From Streptomyces sp. HUAS CB01 (GTDB lineage Bacteria > Actinomycetota > Actinomycetes > Streptomycetales > Streptomycetaceae), in the NCBI RefSeq assembly GCF_030406905.1, contig NZ_CP129137.1, positions 5,166,001 through 5,230,000 of the forward strand: a DNA stretch of 64,000 nucleotides, in the 5' to 3' direction. A program made the translations under genes and the position numbers. The notes under the pieces were generated by a model that saw only the letters and a program-made list of their open reading frames with translations, ran no database searches and was not told where the DNA came from. Positions 1-9,257 of this stretch are shown one piece after another (positions within the stretch are counted from its first letter, which is position 1; every line of letters starts with the position of its first letter).

Positions 1-67
1 CCACGACGCGCCGCTGCGCGGTCATACGCCAGCCGCGTCCGCGCAGTCGTTCCAACAGGTCGCTCAT
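1..67 (-). CDS. catR: Fur-family peroxide regulator, CatR-like (5' end only)
   Basis: Reading leftward from an ATG at 67 gives a product starting MSDLLERLRGRGWRMTAQRR, which runs off the window edge. This is the typical first helix of Fur/PerR repressors, where the T-A-Q-R segment precedes the winged helix. Divergence from a monofunctional catalase matches the catR-catA arrangement of streptomycetes, in which the metal-dependent repressor controls both genes and is inactivated by peroxide. Only 22 codons are visible, so metal ligands cannot be checked; the assignment rests on the N-terminus and context. Confidence 0.8.
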   Translation of the reverse strand, partial: MSDLLERLRGRGWRMTAQRRVV

Positions 68-127
68 ACGTATCAGCCTAACAGTCGGGGGAACGGTTCC
101 CGAACGGATGTGATTTTGGAAGCAAGC

Positions 128-155
128 TTGACTTAGACAATGTCCATTGTAGGAT
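128..155 (+). promoter_or_regulatory. katA promoter with overlapping Fur/PerR-type inverted repeat
   Basis: A TTGACT hexamer (128-133) and TAGGAT (150-155) are separated by 16 bp. Between them lies ACAATG-TC-CATTGT (137-150), an inverted repeat with 6-bp arms like a PerR/CatR box. A repressor bound there would block the promoter. Inferred from sequence. Confidence 0.6.
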
Positions 156-220
156 CGTGCACACCATTGGCCAAGGGGCAGGACTGGCCGGCAATGACGC
201 AGTTTTCGCAGGAGGCGCAC

Positions 221-1672
221 GTGACGCAGGGACCGCTCACCACGGAGGCCGGCGCGCCGGTCGCCGACAACCAGAACAGCGAGACCGCGGGCGCCGGCGG
301 GCCTGTCCTGGTCCAGGACCAGCTGCTGCTCGAGAAGCTCGCGCACTTCAACCGCGAGCGCATCCCGGAGCGCGTGGTCCACGCCCGGGGCGCCGGCGCC
401 TACGGCACGTTCACCGTGACCGCGGACGTCACCTCCTACACCCGCGCGAAGTTCCTCTCCCAGGTCGGCAAGCAGACCGAGACGTTCCTGCGCTTCTCCA
501 CGGTCGCGGGCAACCTCGGCGCGGCGGACGCGGTCCGCGACCCGCGCGGTTTCGCGCTGAAGTTCTACACCGAGGAGGGCAACTACGACCTCGTCGGCAA
601 CAACACCCCGGTGTTCTTCATCAAGGACGCCATCAAGTTCCCGGACTTCATCCACACGCAGAAGCGCGACCCGTACACGGGCAGCCAGGAGGCGGACAAC
701 GTCTGGGACTTCTGGGGTCTGTCGCCCGAGTCGACCCACCAGGTGACCTGGCTGTTCGGCGACCGCGGGATTCCCGCCTCGTACCGGCACATGAACGGCT
801 ACGGCTCGCACACCTACCAGTGGAACAACGAGGCCGGCGAGGTCTTCTGGGTCAAGTACCACTTCAAGACCGACCAGGGCATCAGGAACCTCACCCAGGC
901 CGAGGCCAACCGCCTCGCCGGTGACGACCCGGACAGCCACCAGCGCGACCTGCGCGAGGCCGTCGAGCGCGGCGACTTCCCGTCGTGGACGGTCCAGGTG
1001 CAGATCATGCCCGCGGCCGACGCGGCGGCCTACCGCTTCAACCCGTTCGACCTCACCAAGGTGTGGCCGCACGAGGACTACCCGCCGATCGAGATCGGCC
1101 GGCTGGAGCTCAACCGCAACCCGGACAACATCTTCGCGGAGGTCGAGCAGTCGATCTTCAGCCCCGCGCACTTCGTGCCGGGCATCGGCCCGTCCCCGGA
1201 CAAGATGCTCCAGGGCCGCCTCTTCGCCTACGGCGACGCCCACCGCTACCGCGTCGGCATCAACGCCGACCACCTGCCGGTGAACCGCCCGCACGCCACC
1301 GAGGCGCGCACCAACTCCCGTGACGGCCTCCTGTACGACGGCCGCCACAGGGGCGCCAAGAACTACGAGCCGAACAGCTTCGGCGGACCCTTCCAGACGG
1401 ACCGGCCGCTGTGGCAGCCGGTTCCGGTCTCGGGCGTCACCGGCGACCACGAGGCCCCGTCGCACTCCGAGGACGACGACTTCGTCCAGGCGGGCAACCT
1501 CTACCGGCTGATGTCCGAGGACGAGAAGGGCCGTCTGGTCGAGAACCTGGCGGGCTCCATCGCCAAGGTCTCCCGGGACGACATCGCCGAGCGGGCGATC
1601 GGCAACTTCCGTCGGGCCGACGGAGACTTCGGCAAGCGGCTGGAGGCCGCGGTCCAGGCCCTGCGCGGCTGA
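221..1672 (+). CDS. katA: Monofunctional haem catalase
   Basis: A 483-residue clade-3-size catalase that converts hydrogen peroxide to water and oxygen in the cytoplasm. The catalytic His region ([12 protein letters not shown]) lies near residue 46, the distal Asn stretch ([12 protein letters not shown]) near 120, and the haem Tyr segment ([12 protein letters not shown]) near 330. The reading frame is open upstream to 140, but the GTG at 221 follows AGGAGG at a good distance and gives the family-typical N-terminus, so it is preferred over the upstream ATGs. The gene is divergent from the catR-like regulator, with a shared operator region. A strong hairpin follows the stop. Confidence 0.95.
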   Translation: MTQGPLTTEAGAPVADNQNSETAGAGGPVLVQDQLLLEKLAHFNRERIPERVVHARGAGAYGTFTVTADVTSYTRAKFLSQVGKQTETFLRFSTVAGNLGAADAVRDPRGFALKFYTEEGNYDLVGNNTPVFFIKDAIKFPDFIHTQKRDPYTGSQEADNVWDFWGLSPESTHQVTWLFGDRGIPASYRHMNGYGSHTYQWNNEAGEVFWVKYHFKTDQGIRNLTQAEANRLAGDDPDSHQRDLREAVERGDFPSWTVQVQIMPAADAAAYRFNPFDLTKVWPHEDYPPIEIGRLELNRNPDNIFAEVEQSIFSPAHFVPGIGPSPDKMLQGRLFAYGDAHRYRVGINADHLPVNRPHATEARTNSRDGLLYDGRHRGAKNYEPNSFGGPFQTDRPLWQPVPVSGVTGDHEAPSHSEDDDFVQAGNLYRLMSEDEKGRLVENLAGSIAKVSRDDIAERAIGNFRRADGDFGKRLEAAVQALRG

Positions 1673-1703
1673 CGAAACCAGCACTGGACCGCTTGTCGTA
1701 GGA

Positions 1704-1743
1704 GAGCGGGCCGGACCTCCCTCGGGGGAGTTCCGGCCCGCTC
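1704..1743 (+). terminator. katA terminator hairpin
   Basis: A perfect 12-bp stem GAGCGGGCCGGA/TCCGGCCCGCTC encloses a 16-nt loop and starts 31 bp after the katA stop. It lies between convergent genes, so it may serve both strands. Confidence 0.75.
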
Positions 1744-1755
1744 GCGTGTCCGCGG

Positions 1756-2163
1756 TCAGCCCGCCAGCGTCGTCGCCTCCGCCCGGTGCCGGGCCGGGGC
1801 CCAGCAGCGGATGATGTCGCGTACGGAGACGATGCCGACGGGTCCTTCGGCGTCGAGCACGATGAGATGACGGAAGCCGCCGTGGGTCATGGCGTCCGCG
1901 GCCTCCTCCAGGGTCCACGAGGGGGCGGCGAAGACGACGTCGGTGGTGGTGTGGGCGGCGGCGGATTCGTGGTCGGGGTCCTGGCCCGCGCCGAGCGAGT
2001 TGAGTATGTCCCGCTCGGTGAGGATGCCGAGGCCGCTGGTGTCGGTGTCGAGGACGACGGCCGCCCCGACACGTCGTGCGGCCATCAGCCGTGCGGCCTG
2101 CCTGAGGGTGTGGGCCGGGCCGATGGTGAGGACCACCGTGCTCATGGCGTCACGGACGAGCAT
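1756..2163 (-). CDS. Tandem CBS-domain protein
   Basis: A 135-residue protein made only of two CBS motifs. The first covers about residues 1-60 (MLVRDAMSTVVLTI, ILTERDIL) and the second 70-125 (HLIVLDAEGPVGIVSVRDII). CBS pairs bind adenosyl ligands such as AMP, ATP or NAD and act as energy sensors or regulatory subunits; the ligand cannot be told from sequence. ATG 2163 is preferred because AGGAGG (2175-2180) lies 11 nt upstream; the GTG at 2175 overlaps that Shine-Dalgarno sequence. Unusual repeats lie in the promoter region (2206-2240). Homologues in other actinobacteria include hypoxia-response proteins. Confidence 0.85.
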   Translation of the reverse strand: MLVRDAMSTVVLTIGPAHTLRQAARLMAARRVGAAVVLDTDTSGLGILTERDILNSLGAGQDPDHESAAAHTTTDVVFAAPSWTLEEAADAMTHGGFRHLIVLDAEGPVGIVSVRDIIRCWAPARHRAEATTLAG

Positions 2164-2205
2164 GGATGGAGCCACCTCCTTGATGAATCCTTCAACGAGA
2201 AGTGA

Positions 2206-2240
2206 TTCACAAGTTCACAAATGGGGGGACTCTCAGAGTC
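2206..2240 (-). promoter_or_regulatory. Direct repeat and palindrome upstream of the CBS gene
   Basis: Two TTCACAA copies (2206-2212, 2214-2220; TTGTGAA on the coding strand) lie beside a perfect palindrome GACTCT-C-AGAGTC (2228-2240). Together they suggest binding sites for one or two regulators. No known consensus was matched with confidence. Confidence 0.4.
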
Positions 2241-2334
2241 GCAGTGATTCGGCGGCGCAACAAGAGGGGGCGCGATGCCCGCGGGGGGAGTGCGAGGGGC
2301 GTACTGGCCGGTAAGTACCGTCGGTGGCCGCGGC

Positions 2335-3132
2335 TCAGCCGCGGTTGAGGTACTCCAGCAGTTCCTCGTGCAACAGACCGTTGGAGGCGGCCGCGTTTCC
2401 GCTGTGCGGCCCGTGGAGCCCGTCCAGGCCGGTGAACGTGCCGCCCGCCTCCTGGACGACGATCGCGGGCGCCGCCATGTCCCAGAGGGACAGTTCCGGC
2501 TCGGCGCAGATGTCGACCGAGCCCTCGGCGACCATCATGTACGGCCAGAAATCGCCGTAGCCGCGGGTCCGCCAGACCGCCCGGGTCAGGTCCAGGAAGC
2601 CGTCGAGCCGGCCCCGCTCCTCCCAGCCGCCGAGCGAGGAGTACGCGAACGAGGCGTCGGACAGGTTCGCCACCTTCGAGACGTGGAGCCGTGTCGCGGA
2701 GGTCAGGCTCCGTCCGGTGTACGCGCCCGCGCCCTTCGCCGCCCACCAGCGGCGGCCCAGCGCGGGGGCCGAGACCACGCCCACGACCGGCTGGTAGCCG
2801 CCCTCACCGGCCTCCATCAGGGAGATCAGCGTCGCCCACACGGGAACCCCGCGGACGTAGTTCTTCGTGCCGTCGATCGGGTCGACGACCCAGCGCCGGG
2901 GGCCGGTGCCCTCGATGCCGTACTCCTCGCCGAGGATCGCGTCGCGCGGCCGGGCGCGCTGGAGCTGGTAGCGGATCAGCTCCTCGGCCGCCTTGTCGGC
3001 CTCGCTCACCGGGGTCATGTCCGGCTTGGTCTCGACCTTGAGGTCGAGTGCCTTGAACCGGTCCATGGTCGCCGCGTCGGCGGCGTCCGCGAGGACATGG
3101 GCGAGACGCAGATCATCGTGGTAGTCGGCCAT
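2335..3132 (-). CDS. hisN: Histidinol-phosphatase, inositol monophosphatase fold
   Basis: A 265-residue FIG/IMPase-superfamily enzyme. Metal-binding motifs are all present: GEEYG near residue 68, [10 protein letters not shown] near 82 and WDMAAPAIV near 216. Family knowledge places this actinobacterial clade as HisN, the Mg2+-dependent histidinol-phosphate phosphatase of histidine biosynthesis; it could also accept inositol phosphates. Its position between the CBS gene and a divergent TetR gene matches the sigR-proximal neighbourhood of streptomycetes. The ATG at 3132 gives the usual start ([16 protein letters not shown]). It appears monocistronic. Confidence 0.88.
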   Translation of the reverse strand: MADYHDDLRLAHVLADAADAATMDRFKALDLKVETKPDMTPVSEADKAAEELIRYQLQRARPRDAILGEEYGIEGTGPRRWVVDPIDGTKNYVRGVPVWATLISLMEAGEGGYQPVVGVVSAPALGRRWWAAKGAGAYTGRSLTSATRLHVSKVANLSDASFAYSSLGGWEERGRLDGFLDLTRAVWRTRGYGDFWPYMMVAEGSVDICAEPELSLWDMAAPAIVVQEAGGTFTGLDGLHGPHSGNAAASNGLLHEELLEYLNRG

Positions 3133-3226
3133 GTCCGCACTCTATCCCCGGGCCGCCGCAGCCCGTTCGGCCTGTCCGGGTCCCCGGTCCGTGCGCGCGG
3201 GGGCGCCCCTCGCGCCCCGGGTGCCC

Positions 3227-3251
3227 TTGACAGTGGGTGCCCGGGCGTCAA
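3227..3251 (+). promoter_or_regulatory. Candidate promoter/operator of the TetR gene
   Basis: TTGACA (3227-3232) is a good -35 candidate, and TTGAC-N15-GTCAA (3227-3251) forms a 25-bp dyad 52 bp before the TetR ATG. It is a plausible autoregulatory site. Inference only. Confidence 0.35.
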
Positions 3252-3303
3252 CTCTGAGCGAAGAGCAGCGGGGCCGCGGAGGCACCGCGCCCGGGAGGCC
3301 ACG

Positions 3304-3930
3304 ATGCCCACAGCGCGCGAGGCACTGCTGCACGCCGCTCTCACCGCTCTCGCCGGCCGGCCCTGGGCCGCCGTCCGGATGGTCGACGTCGCTTCGGCGG
3401 CGAGCGTCTCCCGGCAGACGCTCTACAACGAGTTCGGCAGCAAGGACGGCCTCGCCCGCGCGCTGGTGCGGCGCGAGGCCGACGCCTTTCTCAACGGCGT
3501 GGACCGGGTGCTCGCGGAGCGGGCCGGGACCGCCGAGCAGCTGGTCCGCCTGGCGGAGTGGACCGTGGGGGAGGCGCGCTCCCGGCCGCTGCTGCGCGCC
3601 CTGCTCACGGGTTCCTGGAGTGATCGGCTCCCCGCGCCGAGGCCCGTCGTCCGGTCCGCCGCGGGGCCGGGTGTCCCCGCCCAGCGGCGGGCGGACGCGG
3701 GTCACCCCGCCCCCGGTGAGCTGGTGGCGGCGGTGCGGGACCGCGCGTTCGCCGCGCTGGAGCAGGGCTGCGGCCGTCGGCCGGAGGAGGAGGCCGCGGA
3801 GGCCGCCCAGCGCTGTGAGCTGGCCGTGCGGCTCGCGCTGTCCTGTGTGGTCGCGGGGCCGCCCGAGGCTGTCGGCCGGCTGGTCCGTGCGGCGATCAGT
3901 GGGCCGGGCTGGAGAGCTGCAGGCCGATGA
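3304..3930 (+). CDS. TetR-family transcriptional regulator
   Basis: A 208-residue regulator. The N-terminal HTH spans about residues 5-50, including SVSRQTLYNEFGSKDGLARAL, the standard TetR recognition-helix region. The C-terminal ligand domain is divergent and Pro/Ala-rich around residues 105-135. ATG 3304 is chosen over a long upstream open frame because it opens the canonical HTH. The gene is convergent with, and overlaps by 35 bp, a small multidrug resistance exporter, making that exporter a possible target. The effector is unknown. Confidence 0.8.
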   Translation: MPTAREALLHAALTALAGRPWAAVRMVDVASAASVSRQTLYNEFGSKDGLARALVRREADAFLNGVDRVLAERAGTAEQLVRLAEWTVGEARSRPLLRALLTGSWSDRLPAPRPVVRSAAGPGVPAQRRADAGHPAPGELVAAVRDRAFAALEQGCGRRPEEEAAEAAQRCELAVRLALSCVVAGPPEAVGRLVRAAISGPGWRAAGR

Positions 3931-4219
3931 CCCCGGCGATCACCAGCCCGATCGAGACGATCTTCAGCGTCGAGGCGACCTCACCGAGGAAGATCATTCC
4001 GTAGATCGCCGTGCCCGACGCCCCGATGCCCGTCCACACGGCATAGGCCGGGCCGACGTCGAGCTTCCGGAGGGAGAGCGTCAGCAGCCCGAAGCTGCTC
4101 ATCGCGAAGATCGCGAACGCGATGGTCGGCCAGAGCCGGGTGAAGCCGTGCGACAGCTTCAGGCAGATGGCGAACCCCGTCTCGAGGAAACCGGCGACGA
4201 TCACGAGCAGCCACGCCAT
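3896..4219 (-). CDS. Small multidrug resistance (SMR) exporter, SugE/Gdx-like
   Basis: A 107-residue, four-helix SMR protein. The essential membrane Glu is residue 13 (GFLE). The segments HGFTRLWP and AYAVWTGIGASGTAIYG place it in the SugE/Gdx branch, whose members export guanidinium or quaternary ammonium cations as antiparallel dimers using protons. ATG 4219 gives the family N-terminus MAWLLVIVAG. The 3' end overlaps the convergent TetR gene. The leader (4220-4323) has a repeated GGACGCGGG, but I could not fold it into a known guanidine riboswitch. Confidence 0.85.
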   Translation of the reverse strand: MAWLLVIVAGFLETGFAICLKLSHGFTRLWPTIAFAIFAMSSFGLLTLSLRKLDVGPAYAVWTGIGASGTAIYGMIFLGEVASTLKIVSIGLVIAGVIGLQLSSPAH

Positions 4220-4323
4220 GGTCAGTGCCTCCCGCGTCCCCGGTCCCGCGTCCAGTGACTGCTTCGCATCACTCGGTGCGATTATGCACTTACCGGGAGC
4301 AGTCGCCCGCAAACGTGCGCGGG

Positions 4324-5334
4324 TCAGTCGCCCTCGCGTCGCTCCCGCGTCGCGAGCAGTCGCCTCAGGGAGTACAGACGCGCCGGATCGGCGTGCCCCT
4401 GGGCCACCCACTCGTCCAGGGCGCAGTCCGGTTCGTCGTGCGAACACGCGCGAGGGCACTGCTCCGTGCCGGGCTCCAGATCGGGGAAGGCGTGGATGAC
4501 GCGGGACGGGTCGACGTGGTGCAGCCCGAAGGACCGCACGCCCGGGGTGTCGATCACCCAGCCGCCCGCGCCCGCGAGCGGCAGGGCGAGGGCGGACGTC
4601 GTGGTGTGCCGGCCGCGGCCCGTGACGGCGTTCACGTGACCGGTCGAGCGCCGCCTCTCCTCCGGCACCAGCGCGTTGACCAGCGTGGTCTTCCCGACTC
4701 CCGAGTGGCCGACGAACGCGGTGATCCGGCCGTCGAGGTGCTCGCGCACCACGTTCGCCGCCTCGCCGGCGTACAGCTCCTCGCGCGAGGTCACGACGTA
4801 CGGGATGTCCAGCGCGCCGTACAGGTCCAGCAGAGTCGACGCCGGTGCCAGGTCCGACTTGGTCAGCACCAGCAGCGGCTCCAGGCCGCCGTCGAAGGCG
4901 GCGACCAGACAGCGGTCGATCAGCCGGGGGCGGGGCTCGGGGTCGGCGAGGGCCGTCACGATCGCCAGCTGGTCGGCGTTGGCGACGACCACCCGCTCGT
5001 ACGGATCGTCGTCGTCGGCGGTCCGCCGCAGCACGGAGGCGCGCTCCTCGATGCGCACGATGCGCGCGAGCGTGTCCTTCCGGCCGGACAGATCGCCCAC
5101 CAGACTCACCCGGTCGCCGACGACGGCCGCCTTGCGGCCCAGCTCCCGGGCCTTCATCGCCATGACCGTGCGGTCGTCGACGAGGCAGGTGAGACGGCCC
5201 CGGTCCACGGTCAGGACCATGCCCTCCGCGGCGTCCTCGTGCTTCGGCCGGATGCTCGTCCGGGGCCGGTTGCCCTTGCGGTTCGGGCGGACCCGGACGT
5301 CGTCCTCGTCGGTGTGCTTGCCGTAGCGGCGCAT
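4324..5334 (-). CDS. rsgA: Ribosome small-subunit-dependent GTPase A
   Basis: A 336-residue circularly permuted GTPase that assists late 30S subunit maturation. Motif order is diagnostic: G4 (LTKSD) comes before G1 (GHSGVGKTTL) and G3 (DTPG). An N-terminal OB-like domain precedes them, and a C-terminal zinc motif follows with Cys and His ligands in CPRACSHDEPDCAL. The gene starts 15 bp after aroA with a GGGACGG ribosome site, so the two are probably cotranscribed. Confidence 0.93.
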   Translation of the reverse strand: MRRYGKHTDEDDVRVRPNRKGNRPRTSIRPKHEDAAEGMVLTVDRGRLTCLVDDRTVMAMKARELGRKAAVVGDRVSLVGDLSGRKDTLARIVRIEERASVLRRTADDDDPYERVVVANADQLAIVTALADPEPRPRLIDRCLVAAFDGGLEPLLVLTKSDLAPASTLLDLYGALDIPYVVTSREELYAGEAANVVREHLDGRITAFVGHSGVGKTTLVNALVPEERRRSTGHVNAVTGRGRHTTTSALALPLAGAGGWVIDTPGVRSFGLHHVDPSRVIHAFPDLEPGTEQCPRACSHDEPDCALDEWVAQGHADPARLYSLRRLLATRERREGD

Positions 5335-5349
5335 CGCGTGCCGTCCCGC

Positions 5350-6690
5350 TCAGTTGCCGGCGAGCATGTCGGTCCACATCCTCGGGAAGTCGGGGAGGGT
5401 CTTGGCGGTCGTCGCCACGTTCTCGATCTCCACACCCTCGACGGCGAGACCGATGACCGAGCCGGCGGTGGCCATCCGGTGGTCGTCGTACGTGTGGAAC
5501 ACCCCGCCGTGCAGCGGGCGCGGCCGGATGTGCAGGCCGTCCTCCGTCTCGGTGACGTCGCCGCCGAGCTCGTTGATCTCCTTGGTCAGGGCCGCGAGGC
5601 GGTCCGTCTCGTGGAGTCGCAGGTGCGCGACACCGCGCAGCGTCGAGGGGGAGTCGGCCAGCGCGGCCACCGCGGCGATGCCGGGGGTCAGCTCGCCGAC
5701 CTCGCCCAGGTCCACGTCGATGCCGTGGATCCGGCCGGAGCCGGTGAACGTCAGCCCGGCGTCGGTCAGCTCACAGGAGCCGCCCATCTCGGTGAAGATC
5801 TGCCGCAGGGCGTCACCGGGCTGGGTGGTGCGCTCGGGCCAGTCCGGGATCGTGACCCGGCCGCCCGTGACCAGCGCCGCCGCCAGGAACGGCTGGGCGT
5901 TGGACAGGTCCGGCTCCACGGTCAGGTCCCGGCCCAGCAGCGCACCGCTGCGGACCCGCCAGACGTCCGGCTCACCACCGGTCTCCGGCTCGTCGACCTG
6001 TGCCCCGACCGTGCGGAGCATGTCGACCGTCATCCGGATGTGCGGCATGGACGGCAGCCGCGAGCCCACGTGCCGTACCTCGACCCCCTGGTTGAAGCGG
6101 GGCGCCGAGAGCAGCAGGGCGGAGACGAACTGGGAGGACGAGGAGGCGTCGATCTCCACGGCGCCGCCGTCCAGCGCCCCGCCGCCGTGCACGGTCATGG
6201 GGAGCGCGCCGCGGCCGTCGTCGTCGATCCGGGCGCCCAGGACGCGCAGGGCGCCGATCACCCCGCCGAGCGGCCGCTCGTAGGAGCGGGGGTCGCCGTC
6301 GAAGCGGATGGGGCCGTCGGCGAGCGCGGCGACCGGCGGCAGGAAGCGCATCACCGTCCCGGCGTTGCCGACGTCGACCGTCGCGGGCCCGTGCAGTCCG
6401 GCCGGGATGATCCGCCAGGCCTCGCCGCTGTCGGGGCCGCCGGTCGCGGTGGAGCTGGAGGAGACCTGCTCCTCGATGCCGACGCCCATGGCGCGCAGCG
6501 CCTCCGCCATCAGCAGCGTGTCCCGGGACCTCAGGGGACGTCGCAGCCAGCCCGGCTCCGCGGCCAGGGCGGCGAGGACCAGCGCTCGGTTCGTGACCGA
6601 TTTCGATCCGGGAACGGTGACCGTCGCATCGACGGGCCCACTCGCGTGGGGGGCGGGCCAGAGGACGGTCTGCACGGGGCTCTCGGTCAT
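5350..6690 (-). CDS. aroA: 3-phosphoshikimate 1-carboxyvinyltransferase (EPSP synthase)
   Basis: A 446-residue shikimate-pathway enzyme joining shikimate-3-phosphate and PEP. Family signatures include [12 protein letters not shown] near residue 26, [10 protein letters not shown] near 106, RLHETDRL and YDDHRMATA in the C-terminal half. ATG 6690 is preferred to the in-frame ATG at 6720 because GAGGG lies eight bases upstream and the product then begins [14 protein letters not shown]. It is the first gene of an aroA-rsgA pair. Confidence 0.94.
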   Translation of the reverse strand: MTESPVQTVLWPAPHASGPVDATVTVPGSKSVTNRALVLAALAAEPGWLRRPLRSRDTLLMAEALRAMGVGIEEQVSSSSTATGGPDSGEAWRIIPAGLHGPATVDVGNAGTVMRFLPPVAALADGPIRFDGDPRSYERPLGGVIGALRVLGARIDDDGRGALPMTVHGGGALDGGAVEIDASSSSQFVSALLLSAPRFNQGVEVRHVGSRLPSMPHIRMTVDMLRTVGAQVDEPETGGEPDVWRVRSGALLGRDLTVEPDLSNAQPFLAAALVTGGRVTIPDWPERTTQPGDALRQIFTEMGGSCELTDAGLTFTGSGRIHGIDVDLGEVGELTPGIAAVAALADSPSTLRGVAHLRLHETDRLAALTKEINELGGDVTETEDGLHIRPRPLHGGVFHTYDDHRMATAGSVIGLAVEGVEIENVATTAKTLPDFPRMWTDMLAGN

Positions 6691-6758
6691 GGCCCTCACT
6701 TTAGTGGGCCCGCGGGGCACCGGTTGTTCGCCGACCGGTCACAGGGCATCCCGAGCGG

Positions 6759-7451
6759 TCACAGACCGAGCAGCCAGCGACCGCCTCCGATCAGGGAGCA
6801 CAGCGATACGGCATGGAAGAGGAACAACCACATCGCGGGCGGAACGTGCGTCAGCCTCGCCAACTGGTCCGCGTCCGAGTCCGGCGCACCCCCGTGCCGG
6901 CGCTTCGCCTGCAGCTCGAAGGCCGGCCGGACGCCGCCGAGCAGCAGGAACCACACGGCCGCGTAGGCGAACGCCGCCTGCACCTCCGGTTCGGTGAGCC
7001 AGGACACCAGGAGGAACGCCGTGCCGGTGAGGATCACGGTGAGCGCCCCGTACGCGTTGCGGATCATCACCAGCATCGCGATCAGCAGCGCCGTGGCGAT
7101 CCACAGCAGCAGCGTGATGCGGTGCGCGGCCAGCAGCCAGGCGCCGCCGAGGCCCAGCAGCGGCGGCGCGGTGTAGCCCGCGGCCGCCGTGAGGATCATG
7201 CCGAGGCCGGTCGGTCTGCCGCGGCTGACCGTCAGCCCGCTGGTGTCCGAGTGCAGCCGGATGCCCTCCAGCCGCCGGCCGGTGACCAGGGCGATCAGGC
7301 CGTGCCCGCCCTCGTGGGCGATGGTGACCGCGTTGCGGGACAGCCGCCACGTCGCGTGCGGGACCACGGCCGCAAGGGCGAGCACGGCCGTGCCTATGAC
7401 CAGCCAGCGGTCGGGAGCGGGCTGGGTACCGAAGATTTCGGGTGTGACCAT
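6759..7451 (-). CDS. Membrane M50-type putative zinc metallopeptidase
   Basis: About 230 residues with five or more predicted membrane helices and an IAHEGGHGLIAL motif near residue 50, an HExxH-type zinc site (HEGGH) inside a membrane segment as in M50B proteins. Such proteins are usually annotated as M50 family members; substrate unknown. The start is uncertain: ATG 7451 (MVTPEIFG) is used, but an in-frame ATG at 7502 would overlap the divergent SRAP start codon and could be leaderless. The C-terminus carries two further helices around a basic linker. Confidence 0.75.
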   Translation of the reverse strand: MVTPEIFGTQPAPDRWLVIGTAVLALAAVVPHATWRLSRNAVTIAHEGGHGLIALVTGRRLEGIRLHSDTSGLTVSRGRPTGLGMILTAAAGYTAPPLLGLGGAWLLAAHRITLLLWIATALLIAMLVMIRNAYGALTVILTGTAFLLVSWLTEPEVQAAFAYAAVWFLLLGGVRPAFELQAKRRHGGAPDSDADQLARLTHVPPAMWLFLFHAVSLCSLIGGGRWLLGL

Positions 7452-7500
7452 TTCCGGGGTGGCTCCTCGGGAGGCTCGGGGTCGTGGCAGTGTGGCACTC

Positions 7501-8316
7501 ATGTGCGGACGGTATGCAGCGAGTCGCAGGCCCGAGGACCTCACCGGACTCTTCCAGATCGAGAAGTGGGAGCCGACGGAGACCCTGGCCCCCGACTGGA
7601 ACGTGGCCCCCACGAAAGAGGTCTACGCGGTACTCGAACGCTCTCTGAAGGACGCGGACGACCGCCGTCCGGTTCGTCAGCTGCGGAAACTCAGGTGGGG
7701 ACTCGTCCCGTCCTTCGCCAAGAACCCCGAGGGCGCGGCACGGATGATCAACGCCCGCGCCGAGACCGTGCACGAGAAGCCCTCCTTCCGCCGGCCCTTC
7801 CTGGCCCGGCGCTGCATCCTGCCCGCGGACGGCTACTACGAGTGGGTCACCGGCACCGAGGAGCGGGAGCTGGAGGTGAAGGGCAGGAAGAAGCGGCCCC
7901 GCAAGCAGCCGTACTTCGTCACTCCCGCCGACGGCTCCGTCTTCGCCATGGCCGGGCTGTACGAGTTCTGGCGTGACCGGACCCTGCCGGACGACCACCC
8001 GCAGTCCTGGTGGGTGACCTGCTCCGTGATCACCACGGAGGCGGAGACCGGTCCGCTGGGGGTGGCCCCGGCCGAAGGCCCGCGCTCGCTGTCCGACATC
8101 CACCCGCGGATGCCCCTGATGCTCACCGAGGACCGCTGGGACGCCTGGCTGGACCCGGCCCGCACCGACCCGGACGAGGTTCGTGAGCTGCTCACGCCGC
8201 CGCCCACCGGGCTGATGCGTGCCTACCCCGTGGGCACCGCCGTCTCCAACGTCCGCAACAACGGGCCGGAACTGCTGGAGGAGCTCGACGCCCCCGAGGT
8301 CGGCACGCTCTTCTGA
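7501..8316 (+). CDS. SOS-response-associated peptidase (SRAP; YedK/HMCES family)
   Basis: A 271-residue SRAP protein. These proteins crosslink to abasic sites in single-stranded DNA through the Cys after the initiator Met. Here Cys2 (MCGRYA), the NVAPT and INARAET motifs, the DGYYEW segment with the conserved Glu, and HPRMP with the catalytic His are all present. ATG 7501 is fixed by Cys2, which must become N-terminal. No clear Shine-Dalgarno is seen, so a leaderless message is possible. It is divergent from the M50-type gene. Confidence 0.93.
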   Translation: MCGRYAASRRPEDLTGLFQIEKWEPTETLAPDWNVAPTKEVYAVLERSLKDADDRRPVRQLRKLRWGLVPSFAKNPEGAARMINARAETVHEKPSFRRPFLARRCILPADGYYEWVTGTEERELEVKGRKKRPRKQPYFVTPADGSVFAMAGLYEFWRDRTLPDDHPQSWWVTCSVITTEAETGPLGVAPAEGPRSLSDIHPRMPLMLTEDRWDAWLDPARTDPDEVRELLTPPPTGLMRAYPVGTAVSNVRNNGPELLEELDAPEVGTLF

Positions 8317-8358
8317 GCTTTCCGTGGTTTCCCGGGCCCGCGATGTGACACTGCTCCC

Positions 8359-8994
8359 GTGACAGAGAGCGAGATCGTCGGGACACCCGCCGGGGACGCC
8401 CGCATCACCTGGCACCCGGCCGCCGGCCGGGCCCGGCTGGTGCTGGCGGTGAGCCACGGCGCGGGCGGTGGCATCGGCGCACAGGACCTGCAGGCCCTGG
8501 CGGCCGCCCTGCCCGCGGCCGGGGTCACGGTGGCCCTGGTCGAACAGCCGTGGCGGGTGGCGGGCAAGAAGGTCGCGCCCGCGCCGAAGACCCTGGACGC
8601 GGGCTGGCGCGGCCTGTGGCCGTCCTTGGGGGAGAAGGGGCTGCCGGTCGTCGCCGGCGGGCGGAGCGCCGGTGCGCGGGTGGCCTGCCGGACCGCGCGT
8701 GAGCTGGGCGCCGCCGCCGTCCTCGCCCTGAGCTTCCCGCTGCATCCGCCGGGGAAGCCGGAGAAGTCCCGAGCGGACGAGCTCCTCGGCGCCGGGGTGC
8801 CGGTCCTGGTCGTCCAGGGCGGCAACGATCCGTTCGGCAGGCCGGAGGAGTTCCCGGACGGTGCGTACGAGCTGATCGAGGTGGCGGACGCCGACCACGG
8901 GCTCTCGGTGCCCAAGCGGGCCGCGCTGACCCAGGAGGAGGCGCTGGCGACCGTCGTGGACGGCGTCCGGGAGTGGATCGCCACCCAGAGGTGA
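8359..8994 (+). CDS. Alpha/beta-hydrolase family protein
   Basis: A 211-residue small hydrolase of the KANL3/Tex30-dienelactone-like type. The nucleophile elbow is GGRSAGARVA (Ser near residue 102), the acid lies in the GGNDPFG region and the His in DADHGLS. The start is GTG 8359, 42 bp after the SRAP gene, suggesting cotranscription. No signal peptide. Substrate unknown. Confidence 0.8.
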   Translation: MTESEIVGTPAGDARITWHPAAGRARLVLAVSHGAGGGIGAQDLQALAAALPAAGVTVALVEQPWRVAGKKVAPAPKTLDAGWRGLWPSLGEKGLPVVAGGRSAGARVACRTARELGAAAVLALSFPLHPPGKPEKSRADELLGAGVPVLVVQGGNDPFGRPEEFPDGAYELIEVADADHGLSVPKRAALTQEEALATVVDGVREWIATQR

Positions 8995-9021
8995 CGCCCA
9001 CGGCCGGCCGGTGCGGCGGGC

Positions 9022-9049
9022 GGGAATAGCGGAGGGCGCGCTCTCTGTT
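9022..9049 (+). promoter_or_regulatory. Sigma-R-dependent promoter of sigR
   Basis: GGGAAT (9022-9027) and GTT (9047-9049) are separated by 19 bp, matching the sigma-R consensus GGAAT-N18/19-GTT. It lies 44 bp before the upstream ATG of sigR, as for the autoregulated distal promoter known in S. coelicolor. Confidence 0.75.
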
Positions 9050-9257
9050 GTGCAGCACGTCAGCACAGGAGAGTGGAGAGGGAGTCCGTCGCATGGGTTC
9101 GACCATCTGCCCGAACCGGTCGCAGGCCGCCGACCTGGACTGGAGTGTGCTGCCCGCGCCGAAGGCGGCAACGATTCGGGCGGCGGGCGGAGCGGTTGGT
9201 CGTCTATCCTCCGATTCGAGCGGGTCCGGTCTCGGCCTCGCCACAGCGTTGGAGGAG

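Noticed and set aside
4220..4323. Guanidine riboswitch upstream of the SugE/Gdx-like gene
   Set aside because: GGACGCGGG occurs twice in the leader, but ACGR-loop hairpins (type II) or the type III pseudoknot could not be formed. A covariance search would settle it.
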